Made by a program: the position numbers and the translations under genes
The notes under the pieces: model-generated
Seen by the model: the letters and a program-made list of their open reading frames with translations, nothing else
What the model was told of the DNA's origin: nothing
The model's database searches: none
Part shown: piece by piece, positions 53,750-63,141 of the stretch
Position numbering within the stretch: the stretch's first letter is position 1
Layout of the letters: the number at the start of each line of letters is the position of its first letter
NCBI RefSeq assembly: GCF_030409835.1
Contig: NZ_JAUFQO010000001.1
Coordinates: 124,001 to 188,000 of the forward strand
Direction of reading: 5' to 3'
Source: Lutimonas halocynthiae
Lineage (GTDB): Bacteria > Bacteroidota > Bacteroidia > Flavobacteriales > Flavobacteriaceae
Length of the DNA stretch: 64,000 nt

Positions 53750-54559
53750 ATGATGCGAAAAACGCTGACTTATTTTTTAACCTTATTTCTTGTAATAGCT
53801 TGTAGCACTGTACCTATTACTGAAAGAAAGCGTGTTAACATCGTAGACGATGCCGAAATTCTGCCTGCAAGTTTTGCCCAATATGATACTTTTTTAAAAG
53901 AAAATAAGTTGTCGACGAACAAAGAAAAGACTCAGGAAATTCGAGAGATTGGTCAAAGAATTTCAAAATCTGTTGATCGCTTTATGCGAGCCAACGGCAT
54001 GATCGAAGAAGCAAATCAGTATAAATGGGAATTTAATCTTGTTGAAGATGAGCAAATGAATGCCTGGTGTCTTCCTGGTGGTAAGGTGGTTTTTTATACT
54101 GGGATTTTACCTGTTTGTGCCAATGAAGATGGAATTGCAGCGGTCATGGGCCATGAAATTGCGCATGCCTTTGCTAAGCACGGCCAAGAAAGAATGACCA
54201 GTTCTTATGGACAACAATTGGGAGGAGTCGCAGTTGCCTTAGGTACTTCAGGGCAAGACTATGAAACACAAGTGCTTTGGAATAGTATTTATGGAATCAG
54301 TTCTCAGGTAGGAATGCTTGCCTATAGCAGAACACATGAAAAAGAAGCTGATAAACTGGGTATGGTCTTTATGATCATGGCCGGTTATGACCCAGAAGAA
54401 TCCATAGATTTATGGAAAAGAATGAAAGCTGATTCTAAAGGAGGTGCTCCACCAGAATTTTTAAGCACCCACCCTTCTCATGATACGAGAATCGCCGATT
54501 TACAAAGATACCTTCCTGTGGCAAGAATGAATGCCAGAGAATATGGAATTGATGAATAA
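53750..54559 (+). CDS. M48-family metalloprotease lipoprotein
   Basis: A 269-aa lipoprotein (lipobox IACSTVP). The zinc motif is His135-Glu136-x-x-His139 in MGHEIAHAFAKHG, with a third ligand in HEKEADKLGM. The N-terminal part resembles LoiP/BepA-type periplasmic peptidases without a TPR tail. It likely degrades misfolded envelope proteins. A Met-Met start leaves 53750 or 53753. It has its own promoter. Confidence 0.93.
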   Translation: MMRKTLTYFLTLFLVIACSTVPITERKRVNIVDDAEILPASFAQYDTFLKENKLSTNKEKTQEIREIGQRISKSVDRFMRANGMIEEANQYKWEFNLVEDEQMNAWCLPGGKVVFYTGILPVCANEDGIAAVMGHEIAHAFAKHGQERMTSSYGQQLGGVAVALGTSGQDYETQVLWNSIYGISSQVGMLAYSRTHEKEADKLGMVFMIMAGYDPEESIDLWKRMKADSKGGAPPEFLSTHPSHDTRIADLQRYLPVARMNAREYGIDE

Positions 54560-54572
54560 ATCTAGTAGCTTA

Positions 54573-55628
54573 CTATTTGACTCTCTTAAATCGAAATAGC
54601 CTTAAGATCCAATTTGGCAGGGGGTGATTTCCTCTTTTTCTAAAATCGATATACCAGCCAAGTTTTTTTATCAATGGAATCTTATGTGTTTCAACGAATT
54701 CTATTAATGTCCCTTCTGGAGCTTGTATATAAGCAAAATTTCCTGCCGCATCACCCATATCAAAGGTATCCATTGCCCTGGCGCTATCAACAGTAAACGG
54801 AAATCCATTGGCCTCAGCCTTTTTTCTTAAGCCATCCATATCATTAATATCATAACACAAATGGATAAAACCTGGATCGCCCCAGATTCGACCTTCGTAT
54901 ATCTTTTTGGGCTCTCTGTCTTTCACTTGAACCAACTCAATTTCAGATTTTCCAAAGAGCGTACTAAAAGCGCCGTTCTTAACATCTGTATGACGTAATA
55001 ATACCCTTCTAAATTCTTGCTCTCCTCCTGGAATTTTTGCAAAATCATCAAAAACTTCGGTCTCGTCATAAACCACCTCATCAAAGCCTAAGATGTCTCT
55101 ATAAACAACTAGGCTCTCCTCAATATTGTTTACGCCAATAACAGTTCCAAAAACGCCACCATTGACTGAATTCTCTTTTTTAAACACTACTGGGTGTTCC
55201 TTCACTTCCCATAGATTATCATAAACATCTTTTAAATAGAAATGTTTAACATTAGCAGGTGTTGTAGAAATTTTACCCAGCAAATTCAATCCAGATTCTT
55301 TATATTTCTGATAAGCAGCGTCAATATTATCGGTTTTTAAAATCCCGATATTTATTCCCAAATCTCCAAGCAGAATTGGTGTGGTGATTTTAGCCGGTTT
55401 TTTATCGGTATGCTGCCAGATTTCAAATCCTCCACCGCCTTCCATATTTAAGGCTAAAATTGCATGTCTAGCTCTTGACTTCCCTTCTGTATGTTTAAGC
55501 ATTAGTTCAGCCACGGCTTCTTCGTCGAACATCAGAATATCCATAGAAAAGTGCTCTCGATACCATTTCCAGGCCTCATGCACATCTTCTACTCCCACTC
55601 CCAATTGTTGAATTCCGTTAATTTTCAT
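54573..55628 (-). CDS. Two-domain VOC-family protein
   Basis: A 351-aa protein with two glyoxalase/bleomycin-resistance (VOC) folds: GIQQLGVGVEDVHEAWKWYREHF in the first and VIGVNNIEESLVVYRDILGFDEVV in the second, with FIHLCYDINDM and a terminal EGTLIEFVETH metal-type Glu. Two such domains resemble extradiol dioxygenases, but the substrate is not predictable. It is transcribed with the SDR gene upstream, 25 bp away. Confidence 0.85.
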   Translation of the reverse strand: MKINGIQQLGVGVEDVHEAWKWYREHFSMDILMFDEEAVAELMLKHTEGKSRARHAILALNMEGGGGFEIWQHTDKKPAKITTPILLGDLGINIGILKTDNIDAAYQKYKESGLNLLGKISTTPANVKHFYLKDVYDNLWEVKEHPVVFKKENSVNGGVFGTVIGVNNIEESLVVYRDILGFDEVVYDETEVFDDFAKIPGGEQEFRRVLLRHTDVKNGAFSTLFGKSEIELVQVKDREPKKIYEGRIWGDPGFIHLCYDINDMDGLRKKAEANGFPFTVDSARAMDTFDMGDAAGNFAYIQAPEGTLIEFVETHKIPLIKKLGWYIDFRKRGNHPLPNWILRLFRFKRVK

Positions 55629-55653
55629 GTCAATTATACCTTTTTAGCTTTAA

Positions 55654-56448
55654 TTAGAGGGGCTCAACCTTAGTTGACAAATAATAATACAATCTAGGAA
55701 AAAACCTCCGTATATGAACCATTATTAATTCACTTCCTCCTACTAATATTTCTTTTTTTTCCTTTTCTAATCGCTTTACAATTATCCCTGCGGCTTTTTC
55801 AGCCGACATTCCTTTATCCTGTCCTGCATCCATTTTGTTATGCGCATTTCCATCCTTATCTAAGGCGTTCACAGAAATATTTGTCTTTATCCGACCAGGA
55901 ATAATCATTGATACCAACACACTATTTGAAACATTTTCAGCTCTTAAGCTTTCAAAAAAACCATGTAAAGCGTGCTTTGAAGCGGCGTATGACGAACGAT
56001 AAGGAAATCCAAATTTTCCAACAATACTGCTCGTTACTCCAATCTGACCACCACCATTACTAATCATAACAGGCAGGACTCTTTTAGTCAGCTCAATGGT
56101 TCCAAAAAAATTCACTTCAAAAATTTTTCGATCAACAGAGATGGCTGTATCACTGACATAAGACCGTTGGCTTATTCCTCCGAAATGATATAAGCCATCA
56201 ATATTGGTTTCATTTTCTAATACCCTATTTGCCGCTTTCTCAATAGATAAGGCATTCCCTAAATCAAAAGGTATTACAGAGGTGGTACTTCCGTTATTTT
56301 CACAGATAATTGCAACTTTCTCTAAGTCTTCCTTTTTTCTTGACGAAAGAATTAAATGGCATCTCTTTAAAGACAGTTCAATGGCAACAGCCCTTCCTAT
56401 TCCTGAAGAGGCTCCTGTAATCCATAAAGTTTTTCCAGTAATTTGCAT
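55654..56448 (-). CDS. Short-chain dehydrogenase/reductase
   Basis: A 264-aa classical SDR with the cofactor loop WITGASSGIGRAVAIEL, the catalytic Ser in VTSSIVGKFG and YAASKHALHGF as the Tyr-x3-Lys motif. The C-terminus is hydrophobic (LYYYLSTKVEPL). It resembles DltE/YqjQ-type membrane-associated SDRs. Substrate unknown. It lies upstream of the VOC gene. Confidence 0.92.
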   Translation of the reverse strand: MQITGKTLWITGASSGIGRAVAIELSLKRCHLILSSRKKEDLEKVAIICENNGSTTSVIPFDLGNALSIEKAANRVLENETNIDGLYHFGGISQRSYVSDTAISVDRKIFEVNFFGTIELTKRVLPVMISNGGGQIGVTSSIVGKFGFPYRSSYAASKHALHGFFESLRAENVSNSVLVSMIIPGRIKTNISVNALDKDGNAHNKMDAGQDKGMSAEKAAGIIVKRLEKEKKEILVGGSELIMVHIRRFFPRLYYYLSTKVEPL

Positions 56449-56614
56449 ACAAGTCTTTTCAGAAAGCGACGAAGATAGCAGTAAAATTCTATTTTGCTAA
56501 ATTTGTTTAGGAAAGAAAAAAGAATATTTCTACGCGTCTCATATTAACGAGTAAATCCATTTAAACTTAATAAAACTATACGAGCCTTTATTTTATTAGC
56601 CTTGTTGAATACCG

Positions 56615-58327
56615 CTATTTCTTAAAAATTGTTTTTCCTTCTTTTATGGTTTCAAGTACTGTAATATCTCTAATTTCCATCGGCTCAACCTTTAAAGGAT
56701 TATGGTCTAAAATAACCAAATCCGCTAATTTCCCTTTAGCCAATGAACCTTTTATGTCTTCTTCAAAATACTGATAAGCTGCATTTGAAGTAATTGCTTG
56801 TAAGGCCTGATATGCCGTTACTCTTTCTTCAGCACCAATGATTTCACCATTTCTTGACACCCTATTTACAGCGGTCCATACTACCATCATTTGGTCAATA
56901 GGTGCTACATTAAAATCGGTATGGTTTGTTGGTTTTAACCCTTTTTCAATAGCTGTTTTCATTGGACTAATAAACGAAGCTTGTTCTAATCCTCTGTTTT
57001 TAATGTGGGCATCCGCAAAGAAGAAGGTATGCTCAGTGTAAAGCGATGGAATCATTTTGTATGCTACAAATTTATCAAGTTGGTCTAGGCGAACAAATTG
57101 CGAATGAATAATTGTGGTTCTTCGTTCTTGAGACAGGTTGTCGCTAGCGGCAAATTCATGTGCTTTAATACACATATCTATAGCCCCGTCTCCATTGGCA
57201 TGAAAAGTAGATTGTAATCCCTTGTCATATATGTTTTTCAGCATTTGATTAACCTCCTCTTGTGAAAAAGTTGATTCTCCCAGCCAGTTTTCCTCTCCAC
57301 TTGGGCCTCCAGTTAAATATGGAGTTGTGAATAATGCGGTTCTTCCCTGTGGGGAGCCATCTATTGTTATTTTTATACCACCTAATTTAAAGTGCTTATT
57401 GTATTTGCCGAAATCTTCAGCTTTATATATTTTAAAAATGGTATCAAATTCAGTTATAAACGGATAGGAAACAACATCAATAAATAAGGCATTATTATCT
57501 GCTCCTTTTTGAATAATTTCAACATCACCTATGTGAGAAGCCCCTTCTTGGGCTGTTGTAATTCCTGCGGATGCATAAATCATTTGACCATCTTTAAGTT
57601 GCTGAACCAATTGTTGGTCTGTTGGTTTGGGTAAGTTGGCGAAAATAGGTAAAAACGCGGTTTCCATAATGAGACCGTAGGGTTCATTTGTTCCTGGTTT
57701 TCTGACAATGATTCCACCTGGTGGTGTCTTTGTTTCAGATGAAATACCGAAATACTCCATAGCTTTTGAATTCAAAACAGCTCCATGCAATGATACGTGA
57801 AATACCATAACAGGATTATTTGGAAATGCTTCGTCCAAGGAGTCACGATTTAACAACTTACCCTCTGGCATAACCGTGTCATCATAGCCATAACCCATCA
57901 TCAGTTTGCCCTCTGGAATATTTTTTTCCGTTTTTAGATTTGATAAAGCCTTAATCACCCCTGTCACATCATCAGCCTCACCAACAGGTGATGGCGAGCA
58001 GTTGGCTTGAGAACTCATGCCCAAAGAGTTTATAAAATGACTATGCGGGTCAATAAAGCTTGGCATTAAAGTGTTTCCCTTTAAGTCAATCATTTTATGG
58101 CCTTGCCCAGCTACAGTCATTGCTTCATCTGATGAGCCTACAAAAACAATACGCCCATCATTTATAACAAGTGCCTCAGCATACTGAGCTGTGTCACCTT
58201 CCATGGTAAGAATATCACCTCCAAAATACACTGTAGCATTGTTTTCTATTTCTTTTTTATTAGTTTCCTTGCAGGAGAATAAAAAAACAATCCCCAAAAT
58301 TAGTAGTATACTTTTCTTTATTATCAT
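56615..58327 (-). CDS. Exported amidohydrolase, YtcJ type
   Basis: A 570-aa lipoprotein (lipobox FLFSCKET). It has the amidohydrolase composite domain start (GGDILTMEGDTAQYAEALVI) and the metal motif PSFIDPHSHFINSLG (His-x-His), with later FHANGDGAID, HTDFNVAP and LADLVILDHNP. Related YtcJ and LAF enzymes hydrolyse amides or lactams. Export suggests nutrient or antibiotic degradation. It stands alone. Confidence 0.9.
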   Translation of the reverse strand: MIIKKSILLILGIVFLFSCKETNKKEIENNATVYFGGDILTMEGDTAQYAEALVINDGRIVFVGSSDEAMTVAGQGHKMIDLKGNTLMPSFIDPHSHFINSLGMSSQANCSPSPVGEADDVTGVIKALSNLKTEKNIPEGKLMMGYGYDDTVMPEGKLLNRDSLDEAFPNNPVMVFHVSLHGAVLNSKAMEYFGISSETKTPPGGIIVRKPGTNEPYGLIMETAFLPIFANLPKPTDQQLVQQLKDGQMIYASAGITTAQEGASHIGDVEIIQKGADNNALFIDVVSYPFITEFDTIFKIYKAEDFGKYNKHFKLGGIKITIDGSPQGRTALFTTPYLTGGPSGEENWLGESTFSQEEVNQMLKNIYDKGLQSTFHANGDGAIDMCIKAHEFAASDNLSQERRTTIIHSQFVRLDQLDKFVAYKMIPSLYTEHTFFFADAHIKNRGLEQASFISPMKTAIEKGLKPTNHTDFNVAPIDQMMVVWTAVNRVSRNGEIIGAEERVTAYQALQAITSNAAYQYFEEDIKGSLAKGKLADLVILDHNPLKVEPMEIRDITVLETIKEGKTIFKK

Positions 58328-58672
58328 CTATCTATTTTTATATGATTGCGAATGGTTTCAGCTCTAAGCAATTCTTTGACCTATTTAGGCCTCAATTTCA
58401 TTTGCTGTAAATACAGTAGCATGTCTTATTAAAAACACTTTAAGCCTTAAAGATAATTAAATCTATTGGCATTGCTATCAGCAAACATGCAAGTATCATG
58501 ATAAGTACTGAAGGAAAGAATCATATTAAGCCCAATAAAATTAATATCTTTAAGATCATTAAATAAAATAAATAGAGAACGAACCTTTGGGCAAATTATA
58601 AAGAAGAAAAGTGATGTGAGATCAATTTCATTCTTTTGGAAGCGCTGTAAACCGCAAACTCATCAGAATCAT
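58328..58672. other. Gene-free 345 bp between divergent genes
   Basis: AT-rich spacer between the amidohydrolase (minus) and SdiA-regulated-like gene (plus). I see no ORF with support, no inverted repeat of note, and only a weak -7 candidate AACCTTTG (58582-58589) on the plus strand. Confidence 0.5.
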
Positions 58673-59401
58673 ATGCTATTATTAAAAAAAACAATAATTA
58701 TTTTTATCGGAATAATTATTTCTACATCGTGCGATGCTTATAAGAACACTAAATTAGAGTTAGAAGCTTCATATAAAATTGACGTTTCAGAACCTTCCGG
58801 TTTGTCAGTTAATAATTCAGGTACAGCATTATATACAGTTAGTGACAGAACTTCAACTGTTTATAAATTATCAATGACAGGGGATATTATTGAAACATAT
58901 GATTCTAAGGGATCTAATCTCGAGGGGGTTTCAACCTATACAGAAAATAAGCTTTTATTAGCAGAAGAATCAAAGAAGAAAATTGTTGTTTTAGATATGC
59001 TAACAGGAAAATCTTCAAAGCATAAAATTAAGTATAAAAATAAAGATCGAAATAGCGGAATTGAAGGAGTTACTTTTGATAGCAATAGCAATACCATTTT
59101 TATTTTGAATGAAAAAAAACCAGGGAAATTAATGAGACTTCGCAATGACTTTTCTGTTTTAGCAATGCATGATCTTAATTTTGCAGCCGATTATTCAGGT
59201 ATTTTCTATGAAAACACTACTAATCTACTTTGGATTCTCAGCGACCAAAGCAAAACAATAAACAAATGTACTTTAAGTGGTGAATTGATCGAGTCTTTTA
59301 ATATTATGGTAGCACAACCTGAAGGCATTGCTGTTACAGACAACTATATTTACATAGTTTGTGATACAAACGCCAGATTATATGTCTACAAAAAGCCATA
59401 G
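58673..59401 (+). CDS. SdiA-regulated-like beta-propeller lipoprotein
   Basis: A 242-aa lipoprotein (lipobox STSCDAYK). The rest is a beta-propeller-like fold of the SdiA-regulated type (PF06977): EPSGLSVNNSGTALYTVSDR, SNLEGVSTY, IEGVTFDSNSNTIFILNEK, and QPEGIAVTDNYIYIVCD. An in-frame ATG at 58616 would add a leader without a signal, so 58673 is used. It could bind a ligand at the cell envelope. Function unknown. Confidence 0.82.
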   Translation: MLLLKKTIIIFIGIIISTSCDAYKNTKLELEASYKIDVSEPSGLSVNNSGTALYTVSDRTSTVYKLSMTGDIIETYDSKGSNLEGVSTYTENKLLLAEESKKKIVVLDMLTGKSSKHKIKYKNKDRNSGIEGVTFDSNSNTIFILNEKKPGKLMRLRNDFSVLAMHDLNFAADYSGIFYENTTNLLWILSDQSKTINKCTLSGELIESFNIMVAQPEGIAVTDNYIYIVCDTNARLYVYKKP

Positions 59402-59490
59402 GTTTATTAAACTATAAATTTATTAGAAACTGTATTTCCTCAGAAAAAAGAGGTGTCATTGAGAAGTAAACCTTTATTAAAAACTAGAAA

Positions 59491-59522
59491 AAACCCATAA
59501 TTCTCCAAAGAAATATGGGTTT
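59491..59522 (-). terminator. Terminator after the dehydrogenase gene
   Basis: AAACCCATA (59491-59499) pairs with TATGGGTTT (59514-59522) over a 14-nt loop, followed by a U-rich stretch on the minus strand. It ends the gene whose stop is at 59550. Confidence 0.8.
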
Positions 59523-59549
59523 CAAATTTTACAAGGAACAATTGCAACA

Positions 59550-60698
59550 TTAAGTCGCTGCCGAAAGTTCAAGATGTGGATATTCTTTTGACCTATTTTG
59601 AAAAGTTGTTATTTTTGGATTTTGAATAATGCCATCTTTAATCTCAATAGCGCGTCGGATGGTTTCACTTTTTTTCCAACTTTCAGGACCTTTCATTATG
59701 AAAGGTAAATAAGGAGTTAAACTGTTAGATATTTCCCAAGTGGCCGCATTCCATAAATATGAAGGTGAATGATCTACGGCATAATAAAATACTTTTCCTA
59801 CCTGAAAAATCGGTGTCTCAAAATTTGTTGGCTTGGCAAATGAAAAGCCCATACCTTCATCGCAACTGATATCTACAATTAGACAACCTGGCTTCAGTCG
59901 ATCATTTTGATCTTCCGGCACAAACATCAAAGGATGGTCGGTATCCTGAAGCTTACCATTGACTATAATATCTGCATCAATCAATTCTTCAACAAATGGA
60001 CGCGGAAGGTGATCAGGGTGGAGAGACATGAGATTACCATTTTCATCTTCCTCAAATTGATAATAATTGACTCCGGCCATTTGATCGGCAACTAGAAAAT
60101 AGTTTCGTTGGGTAAACACTGAAATATCTTGTATGCCTCGGGCTTGCAAGGCGCGCACGGCACCTCTGCTTACCGAACCGAAACTGATCACAACTGCTTT
60201 GCGAACTGGTCCGTAGTTTCCGTCAATTCCTACCAGATTCATAGCGTGGTTTACACCCGCATATCCTGCTATTTCATTATTTTTCTGAAAGATATGCATT
60301 TGCCAATCTCCGTGTGATGACCAGCGATGCATTGCCTCCCAGGCAATAAGCGTAAGTTTTCGATCAATAGCTGTTTGCGTAATTCCTTTTTGCTGCACGC
60401 AATGCGGCCATCCCCAATGGATGGTCCCTTCTTTCATATCATCAAAATCTGCTTGTACTGGTTTAGCCAGTAAAACAATATCGCAGCTTTTAAAAAGCTC
60501 CTCCCTACTAAGAACGCCTGCGGATAATGTAGAGAGTTTGTCGTCATCCATTCCAAATGGTAAGCCATAGCCTTCTTCAAATAGCAATTGGCTTCTGACC
60601 TCTTTATCTATCCAATTCAAATGACCTGGGTGAATGGGTACTCGTTTTTCCTGTTTTTTTCTAGAAGTTCCGAAAACACCTACTGTAAGTAAACTCAT
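59550..60698 (-). CDS. Alanine-dehydrogenase-fold enzyme, CEO-synthase-like
   Basis: A 382-aa cytosolic NAD(P)-dependent enzyme. The N-terminal half matches the AlaDh_PNT domain (RKKQEKRVPIHPGHLNW, FEEGYGLPFG) and the second half the nucleotide-binding fold (VVISFGSVSRGAVRALQARG, then LIVDISCDEGMGFSF). It resembles N5-(carboxyethyl)ornithine synthase or saccharopine-dehydrogenase-like opine enzymes more than alanine dehydrogenase. Substrate unproven. Single gene. Confidence 0.72.
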   Translation of the reverse strand: MSLLTVGVFGTSRKKQEKRVPIHPGHLNWIDKEVRSQLLFEEGYGLPFGMDDDKLSTLSAGVLSREELFKSCDIVLLAKPVQADFDDMKEGTIHWGWPHCVQQKGITQTAIDRKLTLIAWEAMHRWSSHGDWQMHIFQKNNEIAGYAGVNHAMNLVGIDGNYGPVRKAVVISFGSVSRGAVRALQARGIQDISVFTQRNYFLVADQMAGVNYYQFEEDENGNLMSLHPDHLPRPFVEELIDADIIVNGKLQDTDHPLMFVPEDQNDRLKPGCLIVDISCDEGMGFSFAKPTNFETPIFQVGKVFYYAVDHSPSYLWNAATWEISNSLTPYLPFIMKGPESWKKSETIRRAIEIKDGIIQNPKITTFQNRSKEYPHLELSAAT

Positions 60699-60915
60699 TG
60701 GTTTTTGTTTTATATTTCCTTTGACAAGTAATCTTAAAAGTGTCTAGATAATTTTGCCATCCTGCATATCAGGAACTCTATAAAGGTAGGTAAAACTGAA
60801 GGTATCCCAATGATTTTCCCTTTCTCATTTTAAAGAAATGCGGAGGGATAAATCTATTATAAAAATCATCAAACTTCTGTGATAACCGAAGCATTACTTA
60901 CTATTTTGGAAAGAA

Positions 60916-60950
60916 AAAACCCTTAATTCAGCAACTGAATTAAGGGTTTT
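60916..60950 (-). terminator. tRNA-Phe terminator
   Basis: AAAACCCTTAATTCAG (60916-60931) and CTGAATTAAGGGTTTT (60935-60950) form a perfect 16-bp stem around a 3-nt loop, followed by a U-rich run. It lies 5 bp after the tRNA 3' end. Confidence 0.95.
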
Positions 60951-60954
60951 AAAG

Positions 60955-61027
60955 TGGTGCCTCCAAGAATCGAACTAGGGACACATGGATTTTCAGTCCA
61001 TTGCTCTACCAACTGAGCTAAGGCACC
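60955..61027 (-). tRNA. tRNA-Phe (GAA)
   Basis: 73 nt on the minus strand: acceptor GGTGCCT/AGGCACC with discriminator A, D-stem GCTC/GAGC, anticodon stem ATGGA/TCCAT with loop CTGAAAA (anticodon GAA), T-loop TTCGATT. The T-stem CCTAG/CTTGG has a central U-U mismatch. CCA is not encoded. Confidence 0.97.
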
Positions 61028-61044
61028 ATCGCTTTGAGCGGCTG

Positions 61045-61075
61045 CAAATATAAATTTATTTTTTATTCTTTTCAA
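61045..61075 (-). promoter_or_regulatory. tRNA-Phe promoter
   Basis: On the minus strand TTG (61073-61075), N20, TATATTTG (61045-61052), an exact fit to the Bacteroidota promoter. Transcription should begin about 10 nt before the tRNA. Confidence 0.8.
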
Positions 61076-61126
61076 AACAATTCATTAAAATTTCTATTGT
61101 ACTTTCGCAATTCATTTCTTCCACCC

Positions 61127-61858
61127 ATGAATTTAGTTATTGATATAGGAAACACACAGGTTAAAGTTGCTGTTTTCGAGCAGACAATTCTGCTTCTTAA
61201 GGATCAATTTCAACAAAACGAATTAATATCAGGTCTTCTTGATATAACCGAACAATACGATATCAAAAACGGGATCATTTCACATGTTGCAGGTCTTGAT
61301 CAAGATATGTTGGAAGAAATAAAGAGCTTGGTTGGTAATTTGACTGAACTCAATCATGAGACAAAAGTTCCTTTTTTTAACAATTACCTCACACCCAAAA
61401 CTTTAGGGGTAGATCGTTTGGCCTTAATTGCAGCGGCCAACGCTCAGTTTCCTCATAAAAATGTATTGGTAATTGATGCCGGATCTTGCATTACTTATGA
61501 TTTTCTTGACGATTTGAACACCTATAATGGCGGATCAATATCTCCAGGAATCGAGATGCGTTATAAAGCTGTAAATCACTATACAGCAAATTTACCTTTG
61601 TTAAACAAAGCGGAAGTAATTCCAAGCCTTGGCAATTCAACTGAAAATGCCATTCATAATGGCATATTAAATGGCGTTATTAAAGAAATAGAAGGAGTGA
61701 TAAGCCAATATTTAGCTAAAAATCAAAAATTAACAGTAGTTTTAACAGGAGGGGACACAATTTTCTTGGCAAAAAACTTAAAAAGTAGCATATTTGCCAT
61801 TCCAAATTTTTTATTGGAGGGATTGAATAGTATTTTGATACATAATATAGACGAATGA
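61127..61858 (+). CDS. coaX: Type III pantothenate kinase
   Basis: It phosphorylates pantothenate in CoA synthesis, not inhibited by CoA. The 243-aa product shows VIDIGNTQVKVAVFE at the N-terminus (ATP site), TLGVDRLALIAAANA, LVIDAGSCITYDF and VLTGGDTIFLA. Starting at ATG 61127 gives the usual length. The ATG at 61034 would add an unlikely 31 residues. A -7-like TACTTTCG is at 61100-61107. The pathway step follows PanC and PanD encoded at the left end. Confidence 0.95.
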   Translation: MNLVIDIGNTQVKVAVFEQTILLLKDQFQQNELISGLLDITEQYDIKNGIISHVAGLDQDMLEEIKSLVGNLTELNHETKVPFFNNYLTPKTLGVDRLALIAAANAQFPHKNVLVIDAGSCITYDFLDDLNTYNGGSISPGIEMRYKAVNHYTANLPLLNKAEVIPSLGNSTENAIHNGILNGVIKEIEGVISQYLAKNQKLTVVLTGGDTIFLAKNLKSSIFAIPNFLLEGLNSILIHNIDE

Positions 61859-63123
61859 TAAAAGATATAATAGTAATTGCTATTCTTTTTATATCAACAC
61901 TAAGTTTTTCACAGGCAACCAATTCATCTCCTTATTCTTTATTCGGAATCGGAGATCAAGCACATCTAAAAACGGTTGAGGAAATTTCGATGGGACAGAT
62001 GGGTGGAGTATTAAATAGCGAATATCAATTGAGTTTTACGAATCCTGCTTCTTATGGATCGTTGAAATGGACAACCTATGTCTTCGCTGGGGGAAATAAA
62101 ACTAACAATGTAGACGACGGAGAGAATAAGCAAACCAGCTCCGCAGCTGCACTTAGCTATATTGCTTTAGGTATTCCGATTCGTGGAAACCAGGGCCTTG
62201 TTATGGGTCTTCAACTCAATACGGCTGTAGGATATTCTCTGGTAGATCAGACTTTTGATGCTGACGGTGAATTGGCAGAAATTGACAGGTATTATGGAAA
62301 TGGTGGGACAAACCGGGTTTTTCTGGGTTATGGTTATCAATTTCCGCATAATATCTCCCTGGGAGTTGAACTAGCGTATGTTTTTGGTGGGATAGATAAT
62401 AATGTCTTGAATAGAAGGAATAATGTACAATTGGCAACGCAACATTTAACTGATTCTAGAATTACAGGAACTTCAGCCAAAGTAGGACTTCATTACGGTC
62501 CGAAAATTTCAGAAAACCTTAGGGTTAAATTCGGAGTGGCAGCTGATCTTGAATCTACTATGAATGAAGATGGTAATATTTTGTTATATACTATAGTAAA
62601 CGATGAAGATGCAATCGGAATCCCTGTAGATACTATATCGAGCTCTGAATATAAAGCCACCATAACTTCTCCTCTAAAAACGGCAATTAGTGCTGGAATT
62701 GGTGAAGATAATAAATGGTTTATTGGGGCAGAATATACTTTTCAAAATCCTTTAGAATTAAGCGGCGGGATTTATGAAGATGTTGACTTTTATCGTTATG
62801 AAAATTTTTCAAACATCTCTGTTGGTGGTTTTTATACACCAAACCTGATGTCGCTTAGCAGTTATTTTAACAGGGTTACTTATAGGGCAGGATTCAATTA
62901 TCAAAAGACTGGTTTGGTCGTAAATGATACAGACATTAATGAGTATGGCATATCTTTTGGTGTAAGTTTACCTATGGGTTTAAAAATATCTAACGTAAAT
63001 TTGGGTTTTGAACTGGGAAAAAGAGGGACAACAGATAAAAGCTTAATCGAAGAAGATTTTTTCAATTTCAGATTGAGTTTATCACTTAATGATAAGTGGT
63101 TTAGAAGACAAAAAATTTATTAA
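61855..63123 (+). CDS. Outer-membrane beta-barrel-like protein
   Basis: A 422-aa exported protein (signal to LSFSQA) whose sequence is dominated by alternating beta-strand stretches and ends in a barrel-type FRLSLSLNDKWFRRQKIY. It matches the porin-like proteins that follow coaX in many Flavobacteriia. It overlaps coaX by 4 bp (ATGA). The cargo or function is not known. Confidence 0.85.
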   Translation: MIKDIIVIAILFISTLSFSQATNSSPYSLFGIGDQAHLKTVEEISMGQMGGVLNSEYQLSFTNPASYGSLKWTTYVFAGGNKTNNVDDGENKQTSSAAALSYIALGIPIRGNQGLVMGLQLNTAVGYSLVDQTFDADGELAEIDRYYGNGGTNRVFLGYGYQFPHNISLGVELAYVFGGIDNNVLNRRNNVQLATQHLTDSRITGTSAKVGLHYGPKISENLRVKFGVAADLESTMNEDGNILLYTIVNDEDAIGIPVDTISSSEYKATITSPLKTAISAGIGEDNKWFIGAEYTFQNPLELSGGIYEDVDFYRYENFSNISVGGFYTPNLMSLSSYFNRVTYRAGFNYQKTGLVVNDTDINEYGISFGVSLPMGLKISNVNLGFELGKRGTTDKSLIEEDFFNFRLSLSLNDKWFRRQKIY

Positions 63124-63141
63124 TATTAACAAATCTTAAAA

